Shown: in pieces, positions 41,819 to 48,362 of the stretch
Numbering within the stretch: position 1 is the first letter of the stretch
Layout of the letters: every line of letters starts with the position of its first letter
From: Luteolibacter rhizosphaerae
GTDB lineage: Bacteria; Verrucomicrobiota; Verrucomicrobiia; Verrucomicrobiales; Akkermansiaceae
Assembly (NCBI RefSeq): GCF_025950095.1
Contig: NZ_JAPDDR010000021.1
Span: 1-50,582 of the forward strand
DNA length: 50,582 nucleotides
Reading direction: 5' to 3'
Made by a program: the position numbers and the translations under genes
The notes under the pieces: generated by a model
The model's database searches: none
The model's input: the letters and a program-made list of their open reading frames with translations, nothing else
Told to the model about the DNA's origin: nothing

Positions 41819-42373
41819 ATGTTGGATCATCTTCCTGAGCTTCGGAAATTTTTGTTATTGGTCCTCGGTGTTACTTTCGTGATTTGGCTGGCGGGCGGCT
41901 ACCATCCCCCGCGCCGGCCTGAAAGGCTACAAGCCTCCAACGACGCAAGGGCCTTGAAACAGGCGATCCAAGCCTTCGAGATGGAATACAAGAGCTTTCC
42001 CGATCTCGGTGTCCGGGGCGAGGAGATCCGTTCCGAAGGCGAAGCTGGTGCCAAGCTCCTGACCATTCTCCTCGCTAAAGAGGAAGCCGGCGATTCGGTG
42101 CAAAACCGGAGAAGAATCTCCTTCGCCAATTTCAGGGTCAGCAAGCGCCGGAAGAATGGCGGTCTTGTCTATCGAGATGGCGACAAGCGGAGTGAGGTGG
42201 AGGGGCTTTTCGATTCATGGGGAAATGCCTTCTATGTGAAATTCGATGCCGATCAGGATGGCCGGATCGAAGATCCCCTCGAACCCGGCAAGTTCATAAG
42301 CGAATCGGTGCTCGTTTATAGCTTCGGCAAGGATGGCCAACTGGGTGGAAAGGACGATATTCAAACTTGGTAG
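41819..42373 (+). CDS. pseudopilin-like protein without prepilin cleavage site (copy D)
   Basis: The ATG at 41819 ('MLDHLPELRKFLLLVLGVTF') gives 184 residues; upstream starts in frame are possible. One membrane helix is followed by a head that closely matches the intact pseudopilin at 45928: 'NDARALKQAIQAFEMEYKSF', 'AGAKLLTILLAKEEAGDSVQ', 'GLFDSWGNAFYVKFDADQDG' and the terminal 'GKDDIQTW'. The 'GFTLVE' signal for prepilin peptidase is absent, so it probably stays as an uncleaved membrane-anchored protein. It may be a functional side branch or a recently decaying copy. Confidence 0.75.
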   Translation: MLDHLPELRKFLLLVLGVTFVIWLAGGYHPPRRPERLQASNDARALKQAIQAFEMEYKSFPDLGVRGEEIRSEGEAGAKLLTILLAKEEAGDSVQNRRRISFANFRVSKRRKNGGLVYRDGDKRSEVEGLFDSWGNAFYVKFDADQDGRIEDPLEPGKFISESVLVYSFGKDGQLGGKDDIQTW

Positions 42374-42393
42374 CTATCTGTGAAAGGGCTCCA

Positions 42394-43332
42394 TCACGGC
42401 CCGATCAACAAGGGGCCCTGCTCCAGATGGCTCCGGTAGGCCGCGAGTTGGGTTGCATCCAGCACACCGCTCAAGCGCTCCACCTGCTTGTCGATCCGCG
42501 CCTGCTCCTGCTCGCGCACCTTGCCCATGATTTGTTCGTGATCCATGCCATCCACCGGGCCATCCACATTCATCTGCACCACTGTTGCCTCTGCTCCCGC
42601 AGGAGCTGCAAACTCCGCATTCATGAACGCACCCATTTGCATCCCTCCTTCCGCCGATTGATCCACCTGAGCCCGGGCTTCGTTCTGCAAGATCTCGTAC
42701 ACCGCATCCCTCTGGTCCTCCCGCAGCGATACCGCCTGCGAAAGCGATGCCATGTCACGGAGCGTCCGAGCCTCGATCCGCTGGTTGCGCTCCGCTTCCT
42801 TGTTCCCCTCGTAGGCCTCGTGCTGGTCTGCCGTCAGCATCTCCTTCATCAGCTTGTCCAGGCTCTCCGCCTGTTCCTTCGGGGACATCGTCTGTTTGGC
42901 ATTCAACCGGATACTTCCCTCATCCCCGTCGATTGCCACCTCCGGCTTCTGTCCCTCAAGATGCGCCTTCAAGCGTGCCTCCTGCTGCGGATTCAACCCC
43001 AGCTTTGCCACCAGGTCTGAGATCCTCGCCGCAATCTTCTTCGAGCGCTGCTCGTCCAGCGAACTCTGTATCCGTGCCACCATCTCTTTCGCATCCGGCG
43101 AGATCCGTCCCTTCCGCTCCCGGGGCGGTCTCGGTCCGGATTTCGCTCTCTCCTTCGTCTCCTCTCCGGTCGAATCCTCGCCTGCCGCCGCAAAGCCCTC
43201 CGGCACTCTTCCCGTCACCCCGCCTCTTCCCTCGGTACTCTTCTCAGATACCGGAGCGGAAGTTTTCATCAACCACCCCACCCCGATCCCGATCACCAAA
43301 GCCGCCAGCACTAGAGGAAGTATTTTTTTCAT
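42394..43332 (-). CDS. membrane-anchored helical periplasmic protein of unknown function
   Basis: 312 residues. An N-terminal anchor ('ILPLVLAALVIGIGVGWLMK') is followed by a disordered Gly/Glu/Pro stretch and a long helical region: 'AKEMVARIQSSLDEQRSKKI', 'LVAKLGLNPQQEARLKAHLE', 'LMKEMLTADQHEAYEGNKEA', 'SQAVSLREDQRDAVYEILQN' and 'QVERLSGVLDATQLAAYRSH'. The repeated 'L-T-x-x-Q/L-x-P-Q-Q' turns resemble the Spy/CpxP (LTXXQ) type of periplasmic helical proteins, but the match is only general. It lies 75 bases downstream of the RNase R gene on the same strand. Confidence 0.75.
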   Translation of the reverse strand: MKKILPLVLAALVIGIGVGWLMKTSAPVSEKSTEGRGGVTGRVPEGFAAAGEDSTGEETKERAKSGPRPPRERKGRISPDAKEMVARIQSSLDEQRSKKIAARISDLVAKLGLNPQQEARLKAHLEGQKPEVAIDGDEGSIRLNAKQTMSPKEQAESLDKLMKEMLTADQHEAYEGNKEAERNQRIEARTLRDMASLSQAVSLREDQRDAVYEILQNEARAQVDQSAEGGMQMGAFMNAEFAAPAGAEATVVQMNVDGPVDGMDHEQIMGKVREQEQARIDKQVERLSGVLDATQLAAYRSHLEQGPLLIGP

Positions 43333-43384
43333 ACACCCCCACAGCGCCGACCCGCCGCGGATTTATCATCCCGGTCTTTTTACC

Positions 43385-43405
43385 GATCACTGATTACTCG
43401 GCACT
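43385..43405. repeat. short dispersed repeat at the RNase R 3' end
   Basis: GATCACTGATTACTCGGCACT. A near-identical sequence is at 39041-39061, and a shortened form at 11288-11306. The last bases approach the RNase R stop at 43408. Confidence 0.6.
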
Positions 43406-43407
43406 GA

Positions 43408-45747
43408 TCACTTCTTCTTCCCCTTCTTCTTGTCCCGGTTCTTCCCCTTCGGCGGCCATGTCTTCTCGAACTTCCGCTTCTTCTCCTTCTCCGGCTTCTC
43501 GGCGGAAGGCTTCCACGCCACCTTCTCCAGTTTCGTTCCCTCCACCGGCACCCCTTCTCCCGAGATCCGGAAGTCGATGAACTTCGCTTGGAAGTCGATC
43601 CGCTGCACCTGCATCTTGATCTTCTGCCCGAGCTGGAATTGCAGCCCGCCGCGTGACACGAAGCGCATCTGCGCCTGCTCGAAGCGCCACTCGCCCCGCG
43701 GCAGATCCTCCCGCTTGATCACCCCGCGCGCGCCGATTTCCGTCGCCTCCACCATCAGGCCCATCATCCGCACGTCGGTGATCACTCCATCGAATGTCGG
43801 CGGCTCCGGCATCTTCGCGCACATCGACAGATACTCGAGCATCTTGATCTGCTTCGTCTCGTTCTCCGCCTCCGCGGATGCCCGCTCCGTATCGGAAATG
43901 TGCCGAGCGAATTCCGCCAATGCCGTTTGCCCCGGCACCGCGTCCGCCTTCTTCGGCGCATTCGTTAGGAAGGGCTGCAGCGAGCGATGCACCACCAGGT
44001 CCGCATAGCGGCGGATCGGGCTCGTGAAGTGACAGTAGTCCGCCTTCGCCAATCCATAGTGCCCCAACGGATCCGCCGCATAGGCCGCCCGCTTCAGGCT
44101 CTTCAGCAGGCCCAGCTTGATCAGGTGCTCGTCCGGACGCCCCTTCGAAGCGTCTAACAACTTCTGGATATGCGCCCGGTTCGTCAGGTCGCCTGGCTGG
44201 TAACCGTGTGCCCGTGCCGTCTCGGTGTATTCGTGCAGCTTCCCGAAGTCCGGGTCCTCGTGCACCCGGTAGATCGTCGGCTTGTTCTTGATCTTCAGAA
44301 TCCGCGCCACCGCCTCGTTCGCCAGCAGCATGCATTCTTCGATCAGTTGGTGACTCGCCGTGTGCTCCACCTGGTGCACCGAGATCGCCCGCCCCCTGTC
44401 ATCCAGCTTCACCCGGATCTCCGGCATCTCCAGATCCAGCGCGCCATCGGCGAAGCGCTTCTTGCGCAGCACCGATGCCATCGCCCAAGCCTCCTTGACC
44501 ATCGGCTCAAGCCCCTCCACCGATCCCTCCGGGGCCGGCTTGCCATCCAGGATCGCCTGCGCCTGCTCATAGGAAAGCTTCGCCTGGCTGTTGATCACCG
44601 CATCGCAAAAAGTCGTCTTGCTCACCTTTCCGGTGGGCGAGATCTCGATCACCGCGCACTTCGTCAGGCGGTTCACGTCCGGCTTCAGCGAGCAAATCCC
44701 GTTGCTCAGCTCGGGCGGCAGCATCGGCAGCACCCGGTCCACCAGGTAGGTCGAGTTCCCGCGCTCCGAAGCCTCCTTATCCAGTGCCGTCTTCGGCTTC
44801 ACGTAGTGCGATACATCCGCGATGTGCACCGCCAGGGTCCAGCCCTTGCCGTGCTTCTCCACCCAGATCGCATCGTCGTGGTCCTTCGCATCCGCCGGGT
44901 CGATGGTGATGACCAGCCGGTCCCGCCAATCCTCGCGCCGCGCGATTTCCGCCGGGTCCACCTCGTCGCCGATCTTGTGCGTCTCCTTCAGCACCTCTTC
45001 CGGGAATGAGGTCCGCAGGCCCTGCCGGTGGATTACCGCCAGGATATCCACTCCCGCATCACCGGGCCATCCTAGCACCTCGATCACCCGTCCACGCGGA
45101 TTCTGCTGCTTGTCCCAGCGGTCGAGATCCACCACGACCAACTGCCCGGGCTCCGCCGTCGTATCGCCGTTCAGGTCGATCTGTCCGTCCACCGCCGGAT
45201 CCTCCGTTTCCACCCAGCCGAACTTGCCCTTCCTCCGGTAGACTCCCACCAGCCGTCCGCTGCGCCGCTCGACGACCTTCTCCACCTTGCCGCGCGCATC
45301 CGGTTCCTCCTCCGCCTCGTGCCGACGCCCTTGGCGCCATTGGGCAGGGCGGGGGATGTGGAAGGACACGATCACCCGGTCCCCCTCCAATGCAGTCCCA
45401 GTATCCCGGCGCGGCACGTGCAGGCGGGAGTACTTCTTTAGGTCGATCCCCGTCTCCAGGTTTTCCGCATCTCCGGCATCGGGGTAAAACCACGCATGAC
45501 CGCGCGGCAGGAAGCGGATCACCCCCCGCAGGTGGTTCGATCCGCCGACCTTCGCCAGCTCGTAGCGTCCCTTCTTGCCTTCGGCGATCTTGCCCTCCCG
45601 GGTCATCGCCGCCAGTTCCGACCGCAGCAAAGGGCGGTCGTGGGTGGAAAGGTCCAGTTCCCTGGAAAGCTCCGACTTGTTCATCGGGCGATAACCCTTC
45701 CCCCCCATCACGCGGAGCAACGTGCCCCGCAATTCTTCTCGTTCCAT
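43408..45747 (-). CDS. rnr: ribonuclease R
   Basis: 779 residues. Order: N-terminal winged helix ('KSELSRELDLSTHDRPLLRS'), cold-shock domains ('RGVIRFLPRGHAWFYPD', 'GWVETEDPAVDGQIDLNGDT'), the RNB catalytic domain with 'ITIDPADAKDHDDAIW' (about 280-295, the aspartates that hold Mg2+), 'HIADVSHYVKPKTALDKEA', 'PELSNGICSLKPDVNRLTKC' and 'YCHFTSPIRRYADLVVHRSL', then an S1 domain ('FDGVITDVRMMGLMVEATEI') and a Lys-rich tail ('KNRDKKKGKKK'). It degrades structured RNA from the 3' end. The Lys tail is normal for RNase R. It is divergent from the intact pseudopilin gene. Confidence 0.97.
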   Translation of the reverse strand: MEREELRGTLLRVMGGKGYRPMNKSELSRELDLSTHDRPLLRSELAAMTREGKIAEGKKGRYELAKVGGSNHLRGVIRFLPRGHAWFYPDAGDAENLETGIDLKKYSRLHVPRRDTGTALEGDRVIVSFHIPRPAQWRQGRRHEAEEEPDARGKVEKVVERRSGRLVGVYRRKGKFGWVETEDPAVDGQIDLNGDTTAEPGQLVVVDLDRWDKQQNPRGRVIEVLGWPGDAGVDILAVIHRQGLRTSFPEEVLKETHKIGDEVDPAEIARREDWRDRLVITIDPADAKDHDDAIWVEKHGKGWTLAVHIADVSHYVKPKTALDKEASERGNSTYLVDRVLPMLPPELSNGICSLKPDVNRLTKCAVIEISPTGKVSKTTFCDAVINSQAKLSYEQAQAILDGKPAPEGSVEGLEPMVKEAWAMASVLRKKRFADGALDLEMPEIRVKLDDRGRAISVHQVEHTASHQLIEECMLLANEAVARILKIKNKPTIYRVHEDPDFGKLHEYTETARAHGYQPGDLTNRAHIQKLLDASKGRPDEHLIKLGLLKSLKRAAYAADPLGHYGLAKADYCHFTSPIRRYADLVVHRSLQPFLTNAPKKADAVPGQTALAEFARHISDTERASAEAENETKQIKMLEYLSMCAKMPEPPTFDGVITDVRMMGLMVEATEIGARGVIKREDLPRGEWRFEQAQMRFVSRGGLQFQLGQKIKMQVQRIDFQAKFIDFRISGEGVPVEGTKLEKVAWKPSAEKPEKEKKRKFEKTWPPKGKNRDKKKGKKK

Positions 45748-45927
45748 ACTTTCCTAACCATGGACTGCAAACCTCCTTGTGGCAATGCCCGACCCTGAAA
45801 AGCTCTTGGCAGAATGCTTGGCGGCATTACCTTCACCGGCAAGATAGCTCGTGAAATGCGGGATTGCCACCGGCCCCTCGTCCCGCTTTCTTTCACGAAA
45901 TTCCTAATTAACGCAGACCCTATTCAC

Positions 45928-46512
45928 ATGAAAACCCGTCCCGTAGCCCGCCGCGCAGCCAGCGGCTTCACCCTCGTCGAGCTTCTCGTCGTCATCTCCA
46001 TCATCGTGGTGCTTGCCGCGATGAGCTTCGGCGCCGCGAACATGGCCATGACCAAGGCCAAGAAGCTCCAGACCTCCAATGATGCCCGCGCGCTCAAGCA
46101 GGCCATCCAGGCTTTCAACAGCGAGTACAGCCGTCTTCCGGACTTCGGCGCTCAAGGCGATGAAGCCCAGACCGATGGCGAAGCCGGTGCCGAACTCCTC
46201 ACCATCCTTCTTGGTAAGGAAGAGGTCAGTGACTCGATGCAGAACAAGAAGCAGATCGCTTTCGGCAATTTCAAGATCAACAAGACCAAGGCCAAGGGTG
46301 GCCTGGTTTACAGCAACGGTGGCTCCGGCGCCCGCCCGGACGGGCTCTACGACGCTTGGGGCAAGCCTTTCTACCTGAAGCTCGATACCGAGTATGATGG
46401 CGAGCTGGAAGACCCCTTCAAGCAGGGCAATATCGTCCGCGACACCATCATCGTCTATAGCTACGGCGCTGACGGTAAGGTCGGCGGTGGCGACGACATC
46501 CAGACCTGGTAA
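45928..46512 (+). CDS. intact type II secretion-like major pseudopilin
   Basis: The ATG at 45928 gives 194 residues with a complete class III leader: 'RRAASGFTLVELLVVISIIV', cut after Gly with Phe +1 and Glu +5. The helix is followed by the family core 'TSNDARALKQAIQAFNSEYS', a head with 'AELLTILLGKEEVSDSMQ' and 'GLYDAWGKPFYLKLDTEYDG', and the end 'GADGKVGGGDDIQTW'. The head resembles GspG with its C-terminal calcium-binding-like loop. It may be the subunit of a pseudopilus, but no other secretion genes are nearby. A terminator follows at 46544. Relatives lie at 41341-42373. Confidence 0.93.
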   Translation: MKTRPVARRAASGFTLVELLVVISIIVVLAAMSFGAANMAMTKAKKLQTSNDARALKQAIQAFNSEYSRLPDFGAQGDEAQTDGEAGAELLTILLGKEEVSDSMQNKKQIAFGNFKINKTKAKGGLVYSNGGSGARPDGLYDAWGKPFYLKLDTEYDGELEDPFKQGNIVRDTIIVYSYGADGKVGGGDDIQTW

Positions 46513-46543
46513 TCGTCCGTTACTCCGCGCTTCACGAATTTCA

Positions 46544-46579
46544 CCCGCCCCGGCTCACCGCCGCGGCGGGTTTTCTTTT
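46544..46579 (+). terminator. rho-independent terminator of the pseudopilin gene
   Basis: CCCGCC (46544-46549) pairs with GGCGGG (46565-46570), with further GGC/GCC pairing inside, followed by TTTTCTTTT (46571-46579). It is 31 bases after the stop codon. Confidence 0.8.
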
Positions 46580-46751
46580 GTGTTCCCGTAGTGGTAGTGC
46601 CCTTCCGCTCCGAATCCAGCATCTCCCTGCCGTGCTTCAGCGCGCACTCCGCTTGATGATTGGAAGATTGGTGATTGATGATTTCCTCCCCAACGGTCGC
46701 GGGGCGGCCTCCCTCCAATACTGGGATGCCGCCCCGCTTTCCGTCTCCCGG

Positions 46752-47369
46752 TCAACGCCCTGTGGGGGGAGGGCCTTGTCGTTGACCGGCTCTGCCGCCA
46801 CGGTCTGGACCGCGCGGAGCCTCCTCTTGCTCCTCGTGGTCCTCGCGTGGCGGCCTCGGCGGATGCAGTTCGCGTGGGGTCAGCTCGCCGTCTTTGTTGC
46901 GGTCCAGCTTCACCAGCGACTCCGGGGCCTGAGATATTTCTTCCGTGGAAAGCTTGCCGTCCCGGTTCGTGTCCATCGTAGCCATCAGCGGCGGCATCGG
47001 ATGCCTCGGGCGCTGCGGCTTCGCGCCACCTTCCTGTTCCCCGCCGTTTGGCGCATCTGGTCGTGGCGTCGCCTCATAGCTCGGATCGCGCGGCGCTTCG
47101 GGAGATCCTTCTCCTTCCGGCGGCTTCGGGCGCAGTTCCTCCGGGCTTACGGTGCCATCACCGTTGCGATCCATGTTCTTCAGCGCCGTGGCCGCCGCCT
47201 CGATCTCTGCCGCGGAGATGTTCCCGTCGCCGTCGCCATCCAGCGCCTTCAGCAGCGGCATGGGGGGATGCGGTGGGCGGTGGGGTGGGGGACCCTGCGG
47301 GCCCTCCTGTGCCGGGCAAGCCAGACTCGCCAGCACGGCCGCTGCCATTGATGTGACTGTCGTTTTCAT
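46752..47369 (-). CDS. exported protein with four EF-hand motifs
   Basis: The ATG at 47369 ('MKTTVTSMAAAVLASLACPA') gives 205 residues with a signal peptide; longer frames lack support. Four EF-hand loops occur as two pairs: 'DGDGDGNISAAEIE' and 'DRNGDGTVSPEEL', then 'DTNRDGKLSTEEI' and 'DRNKDGELTPREL'. Each has the D-x-D/N-x-D-G-x-I/V/L-x-x-x-E calcium pattern. The pairs are separated by, and followed by, Pro/Arg/Glu/Gly-rich segments ('PPRPPREDHEEQEEAPRGPD'). It probably binds calcium or a similar ion in the periplasm. It is divergent from a two-component system whose sensor has a similar Pro/Arg-rich segment. Confidence 0.9.
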   Translation of the reverse strand: MKTTVTSMAAAVLASLACPAQEGPQGPPPHRPPHPPMPLLKALDGDGDGNISAAEIEAAATALKNMDRNGDGTVSPEELRPKPPEGEGSPEAPRDPSYEATPRPDAPNGGEQEGGAKPQRPRHPMPPLMATMDTNRDGKLSTEEISQAPESLVKLDRNKDGELTPRELHPPRPPREDHEEQEEAPRGPDRGGRAGQRQGPPPTGR

Positions 47370-47435
47370 GATCCTCGTCCTTTCTTGGTTTCGCAGCGGA
47401 CAACCGTCATCCGCCGACAAGGGAACAGCCCGATT

Positions 47436-47473
47436 GTTAAGCTCGTGTGTGGACCCCGAACTTTTCGTGTAAA
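47436..47473. promoter_or_regulatory. phased GTTAA/GTAAA-like half-sites upstream of the EF-hand gene
   Basis: GTTAA at 47436, GTGTG at 47447 and GTAAA at 47469 are spaced by 11 and 22 bases. The 15 bases at 47435-47449 match the site at 47589-47603 in 13 positions. OmpR-type regulators bind direct repeats with about one helical turn of spacing, and CpxR prefers GTAAA half-sites; the adjacent regulator is of that type. Function is inferred. Confidence 0.4.
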
Positions 47474-47485
47474 ACCTGCCTTTTG

Positions 47486-47513
47486 GTAGCGGAAGGACTC
47501 TCGTCCTTCCGGC
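47486..47513. repeat. REP-like hairpin (GTAGCGGAAGGAC family), copy 1
   Basis: GGAAGGAC-TCTC-GTCCTTCC (47491-47510... stem arms 47491-47498 and 47503-47510), preceded by GTAGC. The same sequence occurs at 50088-50114. It lies in the divergent region between the EF-hand gene and the regulator gene. Confidence 0.75.
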
Positions 47514-47555
47514 TGCTGGCCTCTCCGTTTGACGACCCCTTGTTGCTCCACCTCG

Positions 47556-47582
47556 CCATCCGCCATCCGCCATCCGCCATCT
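47556..47582. repeat. short tandem repeat of a 7-base unit
   Basis: The unit CGCCATC is repeated about four times in a row. It is in the leader region of the response regulator gene, just before the GTTAA site at 47590. Confidence 0.6.
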
Positions 47583-47589
47583 CCCTTTT

Positions 47590-47605
47590 GTTAAGCCCGC
47601 GTAAA
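47590..47605. promoter_or_regulatory. GTTAA/GTAAA direct half-sites upstream of the response regulator
   Basis: GTTAA at 47590-47594 and GTAAA at 47601-47605 are exactly 11 bases apart, 44 bases before the ATG of the OmpR-type regulator. This is the spacing expected of an OmpR/CpxR-family dimer site and suggests autoregulation. Confidence 0.45.
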
Positions 47606-47648
47606 TCCCATCGCCTCTCGCCCGCCTCTCCATCATCTTCGGATCCGC

Positions 47649-48362
47649 ATGAACCCTGCGCCCTCCCGGCCTCTCCTCGTCGTCGATGACGACCGCAAGC
47701 TCTGCGGCCTCATTCGCGATTACCTCGCGCCCCACGGCTGGCAGGTCGATATGCGCCACACCGGCCCCGAAGGCCTCGAGGCCGCCCGCACCGGCAAGCA
47801 CGAGGCCGTCCTTCTCGATGTCATGATGCCCGGCATGGATGGCTTCGAGGTCCTCCGCGAGCTCCGCAAGTCCTCTTCCATCCCCGTCCTCATGCTCACC
47901 GCCATGGGCGAGGAGGCGGACCGCATCGTCGGCCTCGAACTCGGAGCGGATGACTATCTCCCGAAGACCTTCTCCAGCCGGGAGCTCCTTGCCCGTCTCC
48001 GCGCCGTCACCCGCCGCAGTGCCATCACCGAAAGCGAGGCCCCCGCGAAGGATCTCACCTGCGGCGATCTCGTCCTCAATCAGGATACCCACGTCGCCAG
48101 TGTCCGCGGCGAGGCCCTCGAACTCACCGCCCTCGAGTTCGCCATCCTCGCCTGCCTCCTGAAAGCGAAGGGCCGGGTCAAAACCCGCGAGGCTTTGTTA
48201 GAAGAAGTTTCCGAGCGCCGCTTCGATGTCTTCGATCGCTCGATCGACGTCCACGTTTCCCAACTCCGCCGCAAGCTAGGGGATGATCCGAAGCAGCCCC
48301 GCTTCATCCGCACCATCCGCGGAGTCGGGTACAAACTGGAGGACGGCTCCGTGCCCGAGTGA
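47649..48362 (+). CDS. OmpR-family response regulator (CpxR-like)
   Basis: 237 residues. Receiver: 'LLVVDDDRKLCGLIRDYLAP' (acidic pocket), phospho-acceptor D57 in 'AVLLDVMMPGMDGFEVLREL', 'PVLMLTAMGEEADRIVGLEL' and 'GADDYLPKTFSSRELLARLR'. The C-terminal winged helix has 'ELTALEFAILACLLKAKGRV', 'DVFDRSIDVHVSQLRRKLGD' and 'FIRTIRGVGYKLE'. It binds DNA and controls transcription. The next gene, the sensor kinase, overlaps its TGA by one base (TGATG). It is divergent from the EF-hand gene; shared half-sites in between suggest that both are targets. Confidence 0.95.
   Translation: MNPAPSRPLLVVDDDRKLCGLIRDYLAPHGWQVDMRHTGPEGLEAARTGKHEAVLLDVMMPGMDGFEVLRELRKSSSIPVLMLTAMGEEADRIVGLELGADDYLPKTFSSRELLARLRAVTRRSAITESEAPAKDLTCGDLVLNQDTHVASVRGEALELTALEFAILACLLKAKGRVKTREALLEEVSERRFDVFDRSIDVHVSQLRRKLGDDPKQPRFIRTIRGVGYKLEDGSVPE

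Noticed and set aside
43394..44335. 313-codon frame on the same strand as RNase R, shifted by one
   Set aside because: It lies wholly inside the catalytic and S1 parts of RNase R, and its product is a Gly/Arg/Ala/Glu-rich frame-shift shadow.
47556..47582. Short tandem repeat as a CRISPR array
   Set aside because: The unit is seven bases with no spacers; no cas genes are present.
46752..48092. Long minus-strand frame joining the EF-hand protein to sequence opposite the response regulator
   Set aside because: The signal peptide starts at 47369; upstream codons pass through a hairpin repeat and then the antisense of the regulator.
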